The notes under the pieces: generated by a model
Databases searched by the model: none
Told to the model about the DNA's origin: nothing
The model's input: the letters and a program-made list of their open reading frames with translations, nothing else
In this document: positions 11,150-23,900 of the stretch, in pieces
How the letters are laid out: each line of letters begins with the position of its first letter
Position numbering within the stretch: the first letter of the stretch is position 1
Translations under genes and position numbers: made by a program
NCBI RefSeq assembly: GCF_963678635.1
Contig: NC_087068.1
Span: forward strand, 29,824,318-29,888,317
Direction: 5' to 3'
From: Symsagittifera roscoffensis
Taxonomy: Eukaryota; Xenacoelomorpha; Acoela; Convolutidae
Length of the DNA: 64,000 nt

Positions 11150-14100
11150 AGGGGGCATTGTCTTTTGTGTTTGGCTACGAGCACAGCAAATTTGATTATA
11201 AGTTGGACATTTTAATGCAACTTTTATGATTGGCACTTTACGTGAGCCCTGTAATTATGATGGGCGCTGCTTTTTAATTGCAGCTTCCTGCTTGCTTAGC
11301 AGCAAGTTAAAAAGTTATTGTGCCGAGTTTTAAAGCGAGTGACGGAATATATATGCATGAGTGGACTTTTTGATTCCGACCAACTTCATGTTTTCACTTA
11401 TGCGTAATTTTACAGAAATCTTTCTGCCATCTGAAAGATATCAATGATCAGAAGTCACATTGAAAAAAAAAATTGATTTCATTATGACATTGTAGAAGTT
11501 TGATTTTGGGATTTGTTTTTGGCAATTTTGGTACATTTGAATTGCACAACTTTCCAATTTTTCATTAGCGTGTAGCAAATGCGATGAAACATCCTAGCGA
11601 TCAAAAATTCCGATTTGGGTCGAGATGCTAACTAACCCAAACAAGAGTACACGTATATTAGGTCGAAATTCTGAATGTTCCGAGTGCAATTTGAGGAAAA
11701 ATAAAAGTCTTTGGTTGAAAAATGTATAATGTTATCGAAAAACAAAAACAAATTTTTTTCTTCATTTTATCCCATTCACGCCAACTTAATTTCAAAGGGA
11801 TGAAGTTATTGCTCAGCATTTTGTATTATAATAATGAAACCTTCTGATTGCCCTCAATTCATTTTGGAACGGTTTGATCCGCCGCTTACGTGTGTTATAA
11901 GAAAGCAACATGTCGAGCATTAACCCAGGTTGACCGAAAATGCTAGTCATACAGTTTTCATATATGGCCCATACATTTCATACATTTAAAACGTGCATGC
12001 TATATGAGAATTGCATGACCAGCATTTTCTCATAGAAGAGTTGTAAAAAATTGTATGCACATCAGCCAAAATAGCAATTTTTAAAACCACATATTTTTAC
12101 AATTTGAAAGTTTCATATATAACACAAGCTATTTTAATTGATAATTGCTCGAAAGGCTTGTCAAAAACGCTCAGTTGAAAAGTCGAAATGTGACTGTACG
12201 TTAACTTCGGTGCTGTGGGAATATTTAAAAAAGTTTTCGTCAAAATTTTTTATATATTAAAGAACTTTTCAACATATTTTTCTAAAAACCCTCAGGGACA
12301 GTCGGAACATTCGAGACTTTGCCAATACAATATATGCACCGTTTTTTGTTATTATAATTCAAACTCTATCTAGTGATGGTTAAAAAATCTTACCGGAAAT
12401 GAATAAGGTTAACACTATAAGAAGTAAGAAAACGTAACGAACATTTACATCCATGACAATTTTGAATATAAAGTTGACTCAAGCGAAAAAAATGCAGTAA
12501 ATAACAACAATTTAATTGAGACTATCTTGGAAACGTTTGAAGTGTTTTCAATAGAACTTCAAATATCATCATTTACAAGTTTATTTTATTTCAACGTTTT
12601 AGTGAAACGAATGTTCTTCAAACTATTTTTTTTAAATCAGTTTGTTGAGAAACCACACAAAAAGCTATAAGCGTCGATAGAAACTAGAATGATTGATAAA
12701 GTGATAACGTAGTAAATCAAAGTCGACTTGTTTCGCTTCTCAAAAGGTAAAACTTCTTTGAAGACCCGTATCGAGAAATATAACAGCTTTTTTAAAGATT
12801 GTTGCAGGTATTATTTGTAGATGAAATTACCCAAATATCAGTATTTATAAACTTTTATCCGACCTAATTCGATGTACCATCATTTAACCTTGCAATAGAA
12901 GAGAAAAATAACGGGATTTTTTTTGGTTTCGTTTGCTTTACTTTGTCTCCACCACCAACTTTTAATTAATAAGTTCCGTTATAAACTGATCACAAATTAA
13001 TTTTTTATTGGATCCCTTTTTTGCCTATAATTTTGGAACCTAAACAAATAAAGCAGACCAAGAAAAGGGTGTAAAACGCAAAGAACCGAAATGTATATAT
13101 ATGAAAAGTTGCGAAATCCGGGAAAAAAATTGAAAGGTAGCCAGATAAAAAGAAAATTGATGAAATGAAGTTTTCTTTAATTGAATTGATCTTTTCAGGC
13201 GTGACTTGAAAATTCTAATTGGTAAGTGTTGAAATAAGTGTTGAGAAGGGGGAATACTACTTAAGTTGATTCAAACGGTGTCTTTTCCAATCAAGTAATT
13301 GAAAAGCGCCGCGAACAAAAACACAAATAAATTTAGCAGCTTTATTCAAGAAGTGAGGGAAATTTATTGTATTTAATCTAAGCGACTGAAAGCCATGTTT
13401 ATTGTCCAATACCAACCGGATGAAAAAATCTTCCTCTCTCGCACCGAAAAAAGCAATTATATAATTTTCAAACCCAAAAAACGATGCATGTCAATTAAGA
13501 TATGGCAAACAATATTTGAGCTTTTATGGACTTCTTAAGGAGCAATATGTAATCTAAGCGAACTATAGATGAACAAGATTGAACAAAAAAAAAACAGCCT
13601 AACCATTAATAAAATTTATCTTTAATGTTCAACATTACATTGTCATTTATAGATTTGTCTGAAAATCGTTAATTTTTTAAAAGATTTTTAAAAAACAATT
13701 CAACATTTGATGAAAAACATTTTTTAATCAGAGGCATCAGTAAAAATATACATAAGGAGTCAAATATCGTTACTTAAGTGAAACTGGACTCTCCATGCGT
13801 GGTTAGAGCAAACGACTACTTGAGTATACTTTTCAAATTTGTTTCAAAGGAGGCTTGCAATTCAATTAAGAGTGGGGAAATTGTAGGAAGCAGGCACTGG
13901 GTTGTTTTGACCATTCGCCACATTCCTAGAATAAATTTTACCCACTCAATCTCAGCATGCTAACGTCTTAATTGCGAGATGCCAAAACCTCAACTCTCAA
14001 ATCATAAAGACGAATATGAATATTTTCAGACTGAAAAAAAAACTTAAGTGACAAATTTAATAAATATTGGACGTGAAGAAACTAAATTCAAGATCTTCAA

Positions 14101-17100
14101 CGAAAAAGTAAATATTAACTAATAGCAACATTTCCACAAAAATTCTGCGTTCTTTCTTTGATCTAAAAACTTTGATTCTACTTTATATGCTTAGTTAACA
14201 CGTCAATAAAAAGCTGGTTGGGGGGTTTCCCCTGAAAAAAAAAAACGTTTTGTCCGCGGGAATAATTGGTAAGAGTCGCAATAACAGAGATGTGCTGGGT
14301 AAATTTATTTAAATGGTGCTTTGTCTCTAAAATATTGACTGACAAAAGTCCAATTTAAGTAGAGGATTATTAGTACGCAAAATTGAGCAGTCAAGTAGCG
14401 AATGATTATAAAGCAAAACAAAGCGGCTTAAAAAACAGAGATTTCGCAATGCATCGCGATCCCATCAGTGGACGAAATTTGCCAGGCTACCAAATTTTTT
14501 TATCCACTGTAGGTCTTAAAAAGTGCAACCCCATAAGCTATAAGGAATCTTTTCGCCTGAGGCTGTACAAAAGAAAAGTAAATTTAAAAGTAAACCATCC
14601 TCAAGAAACCAAATAAATGTCCAGCAAACTAATAGTGCAGCGTATTAGCAGTTGTCAAGATTGAATCCTTGATTTGAATTTAAAATAGGTGGTTGTCTCT
14701 GACAACGAAATGTCCGCTAAGTTGCCTAAAAAGAGCTGTCACCACTTTGCAAAAGTGAAGGGCAGTAAGAAAATCTGAAAAAAAAGAAGAAAAAATGAAA
14801 AAAATAAAATAAAAAACATTTAAAAAAAATTGACAAAACTGGGGGGAAAAATTTTCAAAGCAACTTTATTTTAGCACCTAAGCCATGATAAATATAAACC
14901 TGGAGCAATGAAGTTGGTTGTGTAGCGTGTTTAGCGGATAATTGGTTTCCTGAATTAGAAGTATTCTAGACAGTTTTTGATTGATGAGCGACAAAAAAAT
15001 TTCCATGACTACGGATGAAATAATATCTTCAAAAAACTTTCAGGCGCCTGCTTTGGTTTTATTTCACAATTTTAATCGGCAGACTTTTGAATATTTCTTT
15101 TAAATTGTATTCAACAAAAAGTGCCTAAAAACAAGAAACTCTTACCCGCTATTAGGACATAGACTACTCAATCACAATTCGCTCTAAGTTCAAACAAAAG
15201 GTCAAAAAATCAGTTGGTCAACTCATAAGGATTTAGCAGTGAAGCTTAACTATCTTAACGTAACTTGCTCAAAGGAGACTTACCCGGGCTGTAGACCGTC
15301 ATAATAATCGGTACAAAAACTCCCCACACCTAAGAAATTCGTTTTTTGGACGATAAATAATATACTTAATTTCTAATCTACGATTCTGGCCAGAAACTTT
15401 TAATGAAATACGCAAGACTAAAGCAGGGATTTTCTAAAACTTCTTTATTTCTAATCTGAATTCTGATTAAAAATTCAATGAATACTCACATATGTAAGTG
15501 ACAATTTTCACACACTTCTTAAACATCGTTGTAAAACATTCGGGATTTAATGTGAAATATAAAAAGCATAAGTCTTTTCGTTAAAAAAAGTTATTTATGT
15601 AGCAAAAAAATTTTCTATCATTTTTTGTATGAAAAAAGGGGTGGACTTGACCCCTTTAATTCCCCCGACTCCCAAAATTTTCGTTAAAAATGTCGACAAA
15701 TACCCAAAGCTTCAATTTTTAGAAGGTTCCAAAACATTTAAAAACTCTCTGAACAGCATTTGGGTGAAATCAGACATTTAAAACTTTCATTGTCTAAATG
15801 ATACAGTTAAATTTTCCTATAGGCAAGTCTCAAAACTTAGGCGAGTGTTTATATGTCTAGAGAGCTATGAACTTGATTGCTCAGGATTTTTGATTTTGTG
15901 CAGGTTCAATCAACACACCTTAAAATTTTGTTGCGTAGTTCAAAGCAGGCGACATTTGAGGCAATAGCGGATCCCTCAAAGCTTACGGAAATCTGCAATT
16001 TGTTATTGGGTTTTGCAAATTTTTGGGATGTATACGATCTTTCATCAGGGAGCACGCGCCGGAAAAAGTATTCAATTGCATACACTGGTTAAGTTAAGAC
16101 AATTTATCTATAAAAGAAGAGATCAACATACAAGCTGTACATCTCATCACGGATTTAAGTTCAGTTTTTGGATGAAAATATTTCTAAAAACTCCCAAAAG
16201 CAGTATTTTTTCTTGTTGTTTTTAAAAATCCAATGATGAACAAAAAATTGAAAAACAGGGTCTTCTTTATCTTTTCTATGAAAATCAGCTTAATCGACTT
16301 TAAAATGGGTCGACCGAGTTTGATTTTTTGTTCAGAAATTCCCTTTGAAAAAATTCTAGACCCCTTGCATTATATATACATGCCATTTTATCCCACATAA
16401 AATTAAGTTTGTATATGAAAATAAAATATCCTAAATCTGGCAACAGCCTAAATCTGTCATGCCTTTTAATCTTGGGCATTCGGATCGGGAGCCGCAAATC
16501 AGTTCCAAATTTTTCATATCCCGGATTTTTAAATATTTTTTTTTTCATATGTTTCACACGCAAAAACAATTCGACAAATTTTTCGTTTCTAAGTTTAGCT
16601 TTCATGAGAGTTATAAATATGTTAATCATTTAGTTGTTCTTTTTAATTGCCTAAATTTAATTTCACTTGAAAGATTTTTATTTCATTTGACTGTTCCTAG
16701 CTTTTCATCATTACCCCCAAAAATTTTGCTAAGATTTTACTTTAGGACCATGTGCAGGCCTTCTTGTGGCGGTCCTATAAATGATCAGAAAATATGCTGT
16801 TCTAACTAACTGCATTTTGATAGTACATATGTACTGGATTATTTTGCTAATTGCAACTGTTTAACAGTTTTACAAGCTAAACAATCCGACAATAAGATCA
16901 AATTTGTGAAATTTTGTTCGTTTTCAAGTTTGTTTCGACTGACTTGACTTTATGTTTCGACTTTAAGTTCGACTGTGCTGTAAATTTGTGTTAGATTTTA
17001 TGTTTCGAGCTTGTGTTCGACTTTATACCAAAATAGGTAGCAATGCAACTAAAATTTGTGACCCAGAGTCAGTATGACTGCGGGTGAAAGGTTTTTGACC

Positions 17101-17463
17101 CACTCTGAGACTATCGAGCAAAGAGTTCTGTTAATATAAAATTCGCATCATGGATCGAACCGGATTAAATTGTAAAAGATTAAAATGTGCAAACACATTC
17201 AAAAACAGTAAAAGATAGCCAGCCAATCCTTTAAACAACATTCTTTCATGTGCAGTAAAGTTTTCAAGTACATCTATACTATTTTTCATGTACATCTTTA
17301 TGCTATGAAACTTTGATAGTGTAGATGACACAATTTCGCTTTCTCATAGGCAAGTCTCGAAACAAATTAAATGAAAAATTTTTCTTTTTCCATTACTTTT
17401 AAATCTTAAATCTACAATTCGGAACTTAGAGTGCACAGTGAAACTTAAAGAATACACAGATTT
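11150..17463. other. Gene-free stretch downstream of the channel gene
   Basis: About 6.3 kb of AT-rich DNA. ORFs of 60-116 residues occur (for example 14383-14616, 16300-16629, 16459-16809) but none shows a domain, a plausible splice context or a partner frame. It holds one MITE fragment (listed separately). The 3' untranslated region of the channel gene should lie at the right edge. Confidence 0.55.
11924..12033. mobile_element. Fragment of the CCCGGGTTGACC MITE family
   Basis: Begins CCCAGGTTGACCGAAAATGC followed by TAGTCATACA, and ends with the inverse module GCATGACCAGCATTTTCTCATA. The full-length relative is at 38648-38994. This copy lacks the outer right end. Confidence 0.6.
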
Positions 17464-20400
17464 TTATGCGTGGGGGATAAAAAATACAACGTGGACAATC
17501 AAGATAATAACAAAAAGAATGATTGCGAAAAGATGGTCGGCGACAGCGCACAACTTCTGTCTTCTCTCATTGGACTCGTTCGAAACCCCATTTTTAGTTT
17601 CCTGGATGACCTTGACAAGTTTGATCAAGGAAGTTTCCAGTGAAAGTTTCGAATCTATCTCCAATCCTGGGTTTTTGGACGAGATGTGTTCACTGTCTGC
17701 TTGATTCCTTGGTTCAACTTTAGATGCTAAAATAAAAAAGAGGCTTCAATGACTGCAAAGCTCGAATGTGATGAGTTCAAATATGCAAAGTTCAGTTAGA
17801 ACAAAGACAACTCGCATCAGGATGGAGCCTTGAATGTTCTGACTGCCTTTTAAGGTCAAAGGAGAAGTATTTGCTCTTAAAAAATGATGATCTTTTCCAA
17901 AAAAAAATTAAAAAGTTCTATTTTTTTTTTTGAAAACCATATCCCCTCACGTTATGTATAGTACAAAGTGATATAGTTCGCTGATGGCAAAATTTTGACT
18001 ATACCAAATAACTTGCTTGAACCCAATTTGGGCGCTAGGATTTGTAACAGACGGCCTTTTACCAGACCACATAAGAATAGACCAATTTAAATGCTAATTT
18101 GAAACGAGGCTTTGACAAATGAAGTGGTTAAAACAAACACAGTTTTGATGAGAAGAGCGCTTTAATTATTTATGACCAGACTAAGCGGCGTCATTACATC
18201 TGTCAAGCAAATGTGTTTATTAAATCTGGTAAAAGGTCTAGGTACTAGTTTTTATATAAAAAAGGTCGGACTGGTAAAAGCGCGTCCCCCAGCTCAAAAC
18301 GATTTCTAGGACGGATTAATTTTTCGCTTACGCGTTAATAGCATGCATTAAATCGCTCCTTAAACATCCCAAATCTTTAAAACATGTTTGGATTTAATTT
18401 TTTGTTACTTTCAAAAAAACGTTTTGAAAAACGTTTTTCAAAATTTTCCCCTCATATGCTCTGTAAAGTTAAAAAAATATACTTTTAGCAAAAAGCATGC
18501 CTCAGTTCAATTTGGGACTATTTAAAGGTTGGGTTATTTCTTCGATTACGGTTTTAAAGCACGAAAAAAACAGCGCCAAAAAGTTGACCAATTTGGCAAT
18601 TTTTCAAACCCTACAACCTTACGAAAATTGATCTCAGGAGGAAAAAATATTTTTAAAATAACTTGTGATTATAACAACAATACTTTTCGAATGAGAAAAA
18701 AAGTTCCGTCAAAAATTGCTAGTTTTTTTTTAGTATAGTCTGTATAAAAAAACCAGCCCAAGCGCAAATCAATTTCGTCATTTTCTACTAAAGTCTGAAC
18801 AAAAAAAACAAATAATTAATGTCCTCAAATCAATAGTGGAATTATTGGTCGTATCATTATTGGATAGCATTCGACAACTTTCACAAAAATTACTCATTCT
18901 ACATCCATTTTCTTTAGTCATGCGTCAAATTTTTGGACTTTTTTTGGCAAACTGGTTTGAACAGGATCAAACTGGATTTAACTTTAATTAAATCGTTAAG
19001 TTAGAATGGAAGGTTGTTTAAATTGGGGTAGTACAACAGTGCGCAAGTACAACACTGCCGAAAAACATAATCTTGTTCAACAGTGCCCAAAATTTTTTTG
19101 AATATCGTTTTTACTTGTCCGAAGTGACAAACAATTAATTATATTCAAATGGACGGAAGTTGGAGAGACGAAAAGGGCTATTTAATTGACGCGCCTTGGA
19201 ATACAAACTAAAGTTCCCCGAGCGCGGCGTCATTAAACTTTTCGATCAAACAAAACAATATTTAGTCAAAATTGCTAACAACTCACAAAAAGAACTTAAT
19301 TTTTCCAAAAAACATCAGTTTTGGGCACTGTTGAACACATTTCCAATTTCGGCACTGTTTTAGTTCGGCACTCTTGACTTTTAATACGATCAGTCTAAAA
19401 ATCCTTGTTTTGCCACTCCCAGCGATGAGATTCCATGAATAATAATCGATTGCTCAAATCTACTTAAATTTTACAAAACAATATCCAGCACGCTTTCCAT
19501 ACCCTTCCGTGTGAAATGTTTAACCCATATCCCACCTTTATCCCATTTTATATCCCCCTAACAGCCTACCCCCTTCAACCTTCACCCTCCCCTTTCTCTC
19601 CTCCCTCTCCCCCAAATCTAAACGTCCCCCATGTAAACTGAAAAAAAACAGGCCAAAGAAAACGTTTTTACGCGTTGTTTAAATTTAACTGCCCTCCACG
19701 AGCTTACCCCTCCCCCCTCCCCCCTCTCCCAACAAACACATCCCCACCACCCCGATCTCTCATCAACCCCCACTCCCTCCCTCACTCAATCATCGCTCCA
19801 TATACTATTTTCACACAAGCTGTGGAGGGCTGAATGGAGGTAGGAGCCTCAAGTAAAACGTCAAGTAGGAGCCTCAAGTTGAAAAGTCCGAGGCCTCAAG
19901 TAAAACAAAAAATGATTCGTTATGCTGTTTTACTCTGTATTTTTTTTGTTAGTTTATAATCTTTTGTTAATCCATTATAATTGATTGTTTTAGGTTTTAT
20001 CGAGACTGACCTTGAAAATCCATTATGATTGATAATGATCCTTGAAACCTCAGTGTGTGTTCTTGAGTTACTAAAAACATTCGAGTCCAATTAATCGGCA
20101 GTCGTCTCATTCAAGGCTTTGCAGTCTTGTTATTCATTTTCTTCTTCAATTTCAAATTAATTTCTTAGCTTCTTCAACTTTAAGTTTTAATGGAATTTAT
20201 ATTTTCAACTTTGTTTCAAATTGCGCAAAAATTTGCAGGATTTATTACATAACTTAAACGAGTAATGCTGAAGTTTCGTAAATTGTAGCAAGAACGCTCT
20301 GAGAATAAGTTTAGAATAATGATATCGTTCTTTTTCTAGTAATACTGTGTCAATTTTGAATCAAAAGTTTTCGTTTTTTCATCATATAGGGGGGTATAAC

Positions 20401-20935
20401 CGAAAAAACCCACAAATTTTACTAACTTACCCGCCCTTAAGAAAATTCGGAAAAAATCGATTGTGGTGGATTTTTTTGACCATTGATAATCAGGAAGAAC
20501 TTTTGTCTTCGGATGTGCTTTAACTTTTTTCCAAGCATAATCACCGGAGTGGGTTGAGTGATGTTTCGTATTTAAAGCCCTTTTAGTCATGATTTGAACG
20601 ACATCGAAAAACTTCAAAAATTAGTTCCATTATTGAGAACAACTGGTTTGAAGTTTTTGAGTTTTAAATAGTCTAATTTCGAGCAAGTAAGACTCGCTCG
20701 AGTTTGAATTAAAAATTCATATTTGTGTAGTGAAAAAACTTAGTTTCACTTCGAAAAACTATAACTAGTTTTTTCAGCTTCGCTTAGCGCTTTTTGGCAA
20801 TAAGGAGAAATTTTTCAGAAGTTTTTTTCATTTTTTGACGCCAGTTGTCAATTATGTCTCTTTCAATAAACTTTTCATAAACTGCTTATGCTTATGGTTC
20901 TCTCATCACGCCACGCACAACAATTTGGAATATAT

Positions 20936-20966
<31 letters not shown>

Positions 20967-23900
20967 TAGTTTTTTTTTCATGAACATTCTGTCGGAACAT
21001 TCTGTAATAATTGCACAGCAACCGGCTATCCATATTAATCTTAAGATCCTATCTGAACTGTAATTTGAATAAATTCTAGCTGTAGCATAATCCTAAACTT
21101 ACTGGCAGATTTGAGGTATCCTAATACATTGGCGTAGTCGTAGAAATAGATCGACATGATGACAGCGTTGTAGAGCAGAGAAAGAGCAATCAATGAAATC
21201 GTGATCAGGAAGTAGTAGCCTAAAATCGAATGTAATAACACACTGATCACCACAAGGCAAACATAGCCAATCGAAGATTGGAAAAAAGTAATGAACGCAA
21301 GTAAACATAAAAAACACTGATTTTTTTTAAATAATCTCATCTTTCGAATGGCAAAGAAAAATAGATGCCCTTTAAGATCTTTGAATTCCTAGAACAATTT
21401 GGCGCTTTTTTGATAACATGAAACTAACTGGAGAAAACTGGGTCAAAAGTTAAAACTTTTACTCCGCTTACTTAAAATTATTCGTTAAAATTTTTATTAC
21501 AATTTTGATACAACTTACTCAGGAGCTTGGTAGAAAAGAGGACCAAAAATCTAAAGAATATAAGCATTTTTTTCATCCGATAGATGAAAAGAAAACGGCT
21601 GTGAAAAATTTTGGCATGTTTAGATTGTGAAGATTCAAATGATGGCCCTAGAATGGTTTAAGCATGATATGGCCATAAAAATGGCCATATCTCCATCATG
21701 ATGGCCAAAAAATTTAGCAAAACACTCGCCGAGCTCGGGGAAGTTCTGGGAGCTGGTTGGTATGAGCCCTGAGAGGATCATTAGATTGACCACCTGTGCC
21801 AGCAGAATGGTCACTCCCAACCCCATTTTCTCCCCACTCTCGACAGGAAGAAGCACCGACAGCACAGTCAGCACTAAATCAAACATTCGATAGCTTCTTT
21901 TAACACCTTATTTGACATCTGAAAAGTAAACTATAAACTTATATTGTTTATATTAGGTGGACAGTACTTTCATACTCTAATTTTTTCAACGTTTGAAAAA
22001 AGAAGGAAATAGCTATTCGTTATACTTCACAGTTTCGTTGGGTGTATTTTCCTCAAATTAAAGTCATTGAGTGTCAGTTGGTATTTTTAAGCCAGTGTCA
22101 ACTGATATTTCTAAATAAAAATTGAGAAAACCTGTAGTCAAAACTATGATAATTCACTTACGTGTTAGAATGAGACACGGAAGAACTAATGTGTAGACGA
22201 AGAACTGTGGTTTTCTCCTCATTTCTAGCGTGTACACAATGACTTCGAATTCTTTAAGTGTGGACCCCAACCTCGCTTTACGTGTGGTATTAGTCATTCG
22301 GGCACTGACAAGGTCCCATTGCGAATTGGGAATGTATGATTCCAGACTCATACTACTGACTAATTAAATAATCGCAGTTAAAACAAGGAGAGCCGGTTAG
22401 TGCGCAGGTAGCACAGAATGTTCCGACCATAGTCTTAAAAATATATATATTTTTTAAATTAGTGTTTTTTTTTCTGCGAAGGGTGATAGAAATATCTAAG
22501 CAAAAAACTATAAATTTAGCATATTAGACATTCATAGTAAAATAGGTATAGTTGGAAAAAAACTTAAAGAGCAACAATATTTTTAAATTTGCTTTTGCAA
22601 AATTGTTTTTAAATTTTTGAAGTTTTATATTTCCAAAATAGCGTTTAAAACACTCCAAAAATCATTCAATTGGAATAAATCAAGTTTTCAAGGCTTAAGC
22701 ATAATGAAATTTTTAACTTTAATCGAATCACGACTGAAAAAACTTTATTATGGTGTATCACTTGACTCATTCCGATCATTAGTTGTGGGATATAGTTTTA
22801 CTTGGGAAACGAAAAAAAAAAACAAACCCGAATACAAAGTTCCTTTGATTATTTCAATGCAAAGCCCTGAATGTTCCGACTGCTTCGAAATGTTGTCGAA
22901 TTACAGAGTTTTGATTTTTTTTTTTAAACATGCAAGAAATGAAAAACTGCCTTGATTTCTTATTCTAATTTTAATTTTTGAAATTCTTAGCCTCACATGC
23001 TGTTAAGTTTCCAGTGTGTATTTTTGGGTCTATGCATAAACTTTATAGAAAAAATTGGGGAAAAATTATTTGCTCAAAAAATTAAGATGTGTCTGGAGAA
23101 AAACTACTCGAACACAAAAGTTCCGTAAGTTGTCTCAAAAGTTGAAACATTAACAATCCCGGATTGGTCTCTCAGTGCAAAACAGTACTGTTGAAGTAAG
23201 ATTTCAGTATAACTCCAGTACTGCATCAGAGCGGCACAAAACTACTTCAGTTTCCCTGTTTTTTAATCCTGAATCATTGCTGATATTTTTTACTCAACAA
23301 AGATCAGAGATAATTTGCCAGAATGGTTTTTTTCCAAAAAATACTGAATTAAAGCAGACGCAATATGTGACTTCAGTAGGCACCAGTTAAACCAAAAACT
23401 TGTAAAACTGATTATAAAATATGGGTCATGCATTTTGTCAAGGAATTATCAGGCATTTTTTCAGTTAAATCTTATAGAGGAAAAGGGTCAAAAAAGTTGC
23501 AAGCTTGGCACTAAACCAGTTAACTGAGTGCATAGAAGTATTGTGCCTTTTCTATGCAACCACCTTAAGTAATTGCGGGAAACTTTGATATTTTGTGAGA
23601 AATATCATTTTTTGAGAATTTTGAAATCAGTATTAAAGTTCTTTACTTCTTCCACTAGACTAGTAGCATTATAGATTATTTTGCTGCTACAAACCCTCCG
23701 AAATAACATAATTGACTAGGCCAAAAGAAACGGTTGAAAACCAAAATTAATTATTACATCGTCGTAAAACTGAAAATTTCATACTAAAAAAACCTGGGCG
23801 AGTCAGAGCGTTCATGTTTTTTACGTTTACCCAGGGTCGGATCTAGGATTTTCTTGAGGCGGGCGGATTCTCAAAAAAAAATTCGAAAATTTTGCGACCT

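Noticed and set aside
16300-16809. 109-, 74- and 116-codon overlapping frames on both strands
   Set aside because: Overlapping long frames on both strands in AT-rich DNA without any recognisable domain.
20336-20617. 93-codon minus-strand frame in the last channel intron
   Set aside because: Looks protein-like in places but has no family match, no splice context and no second exon.
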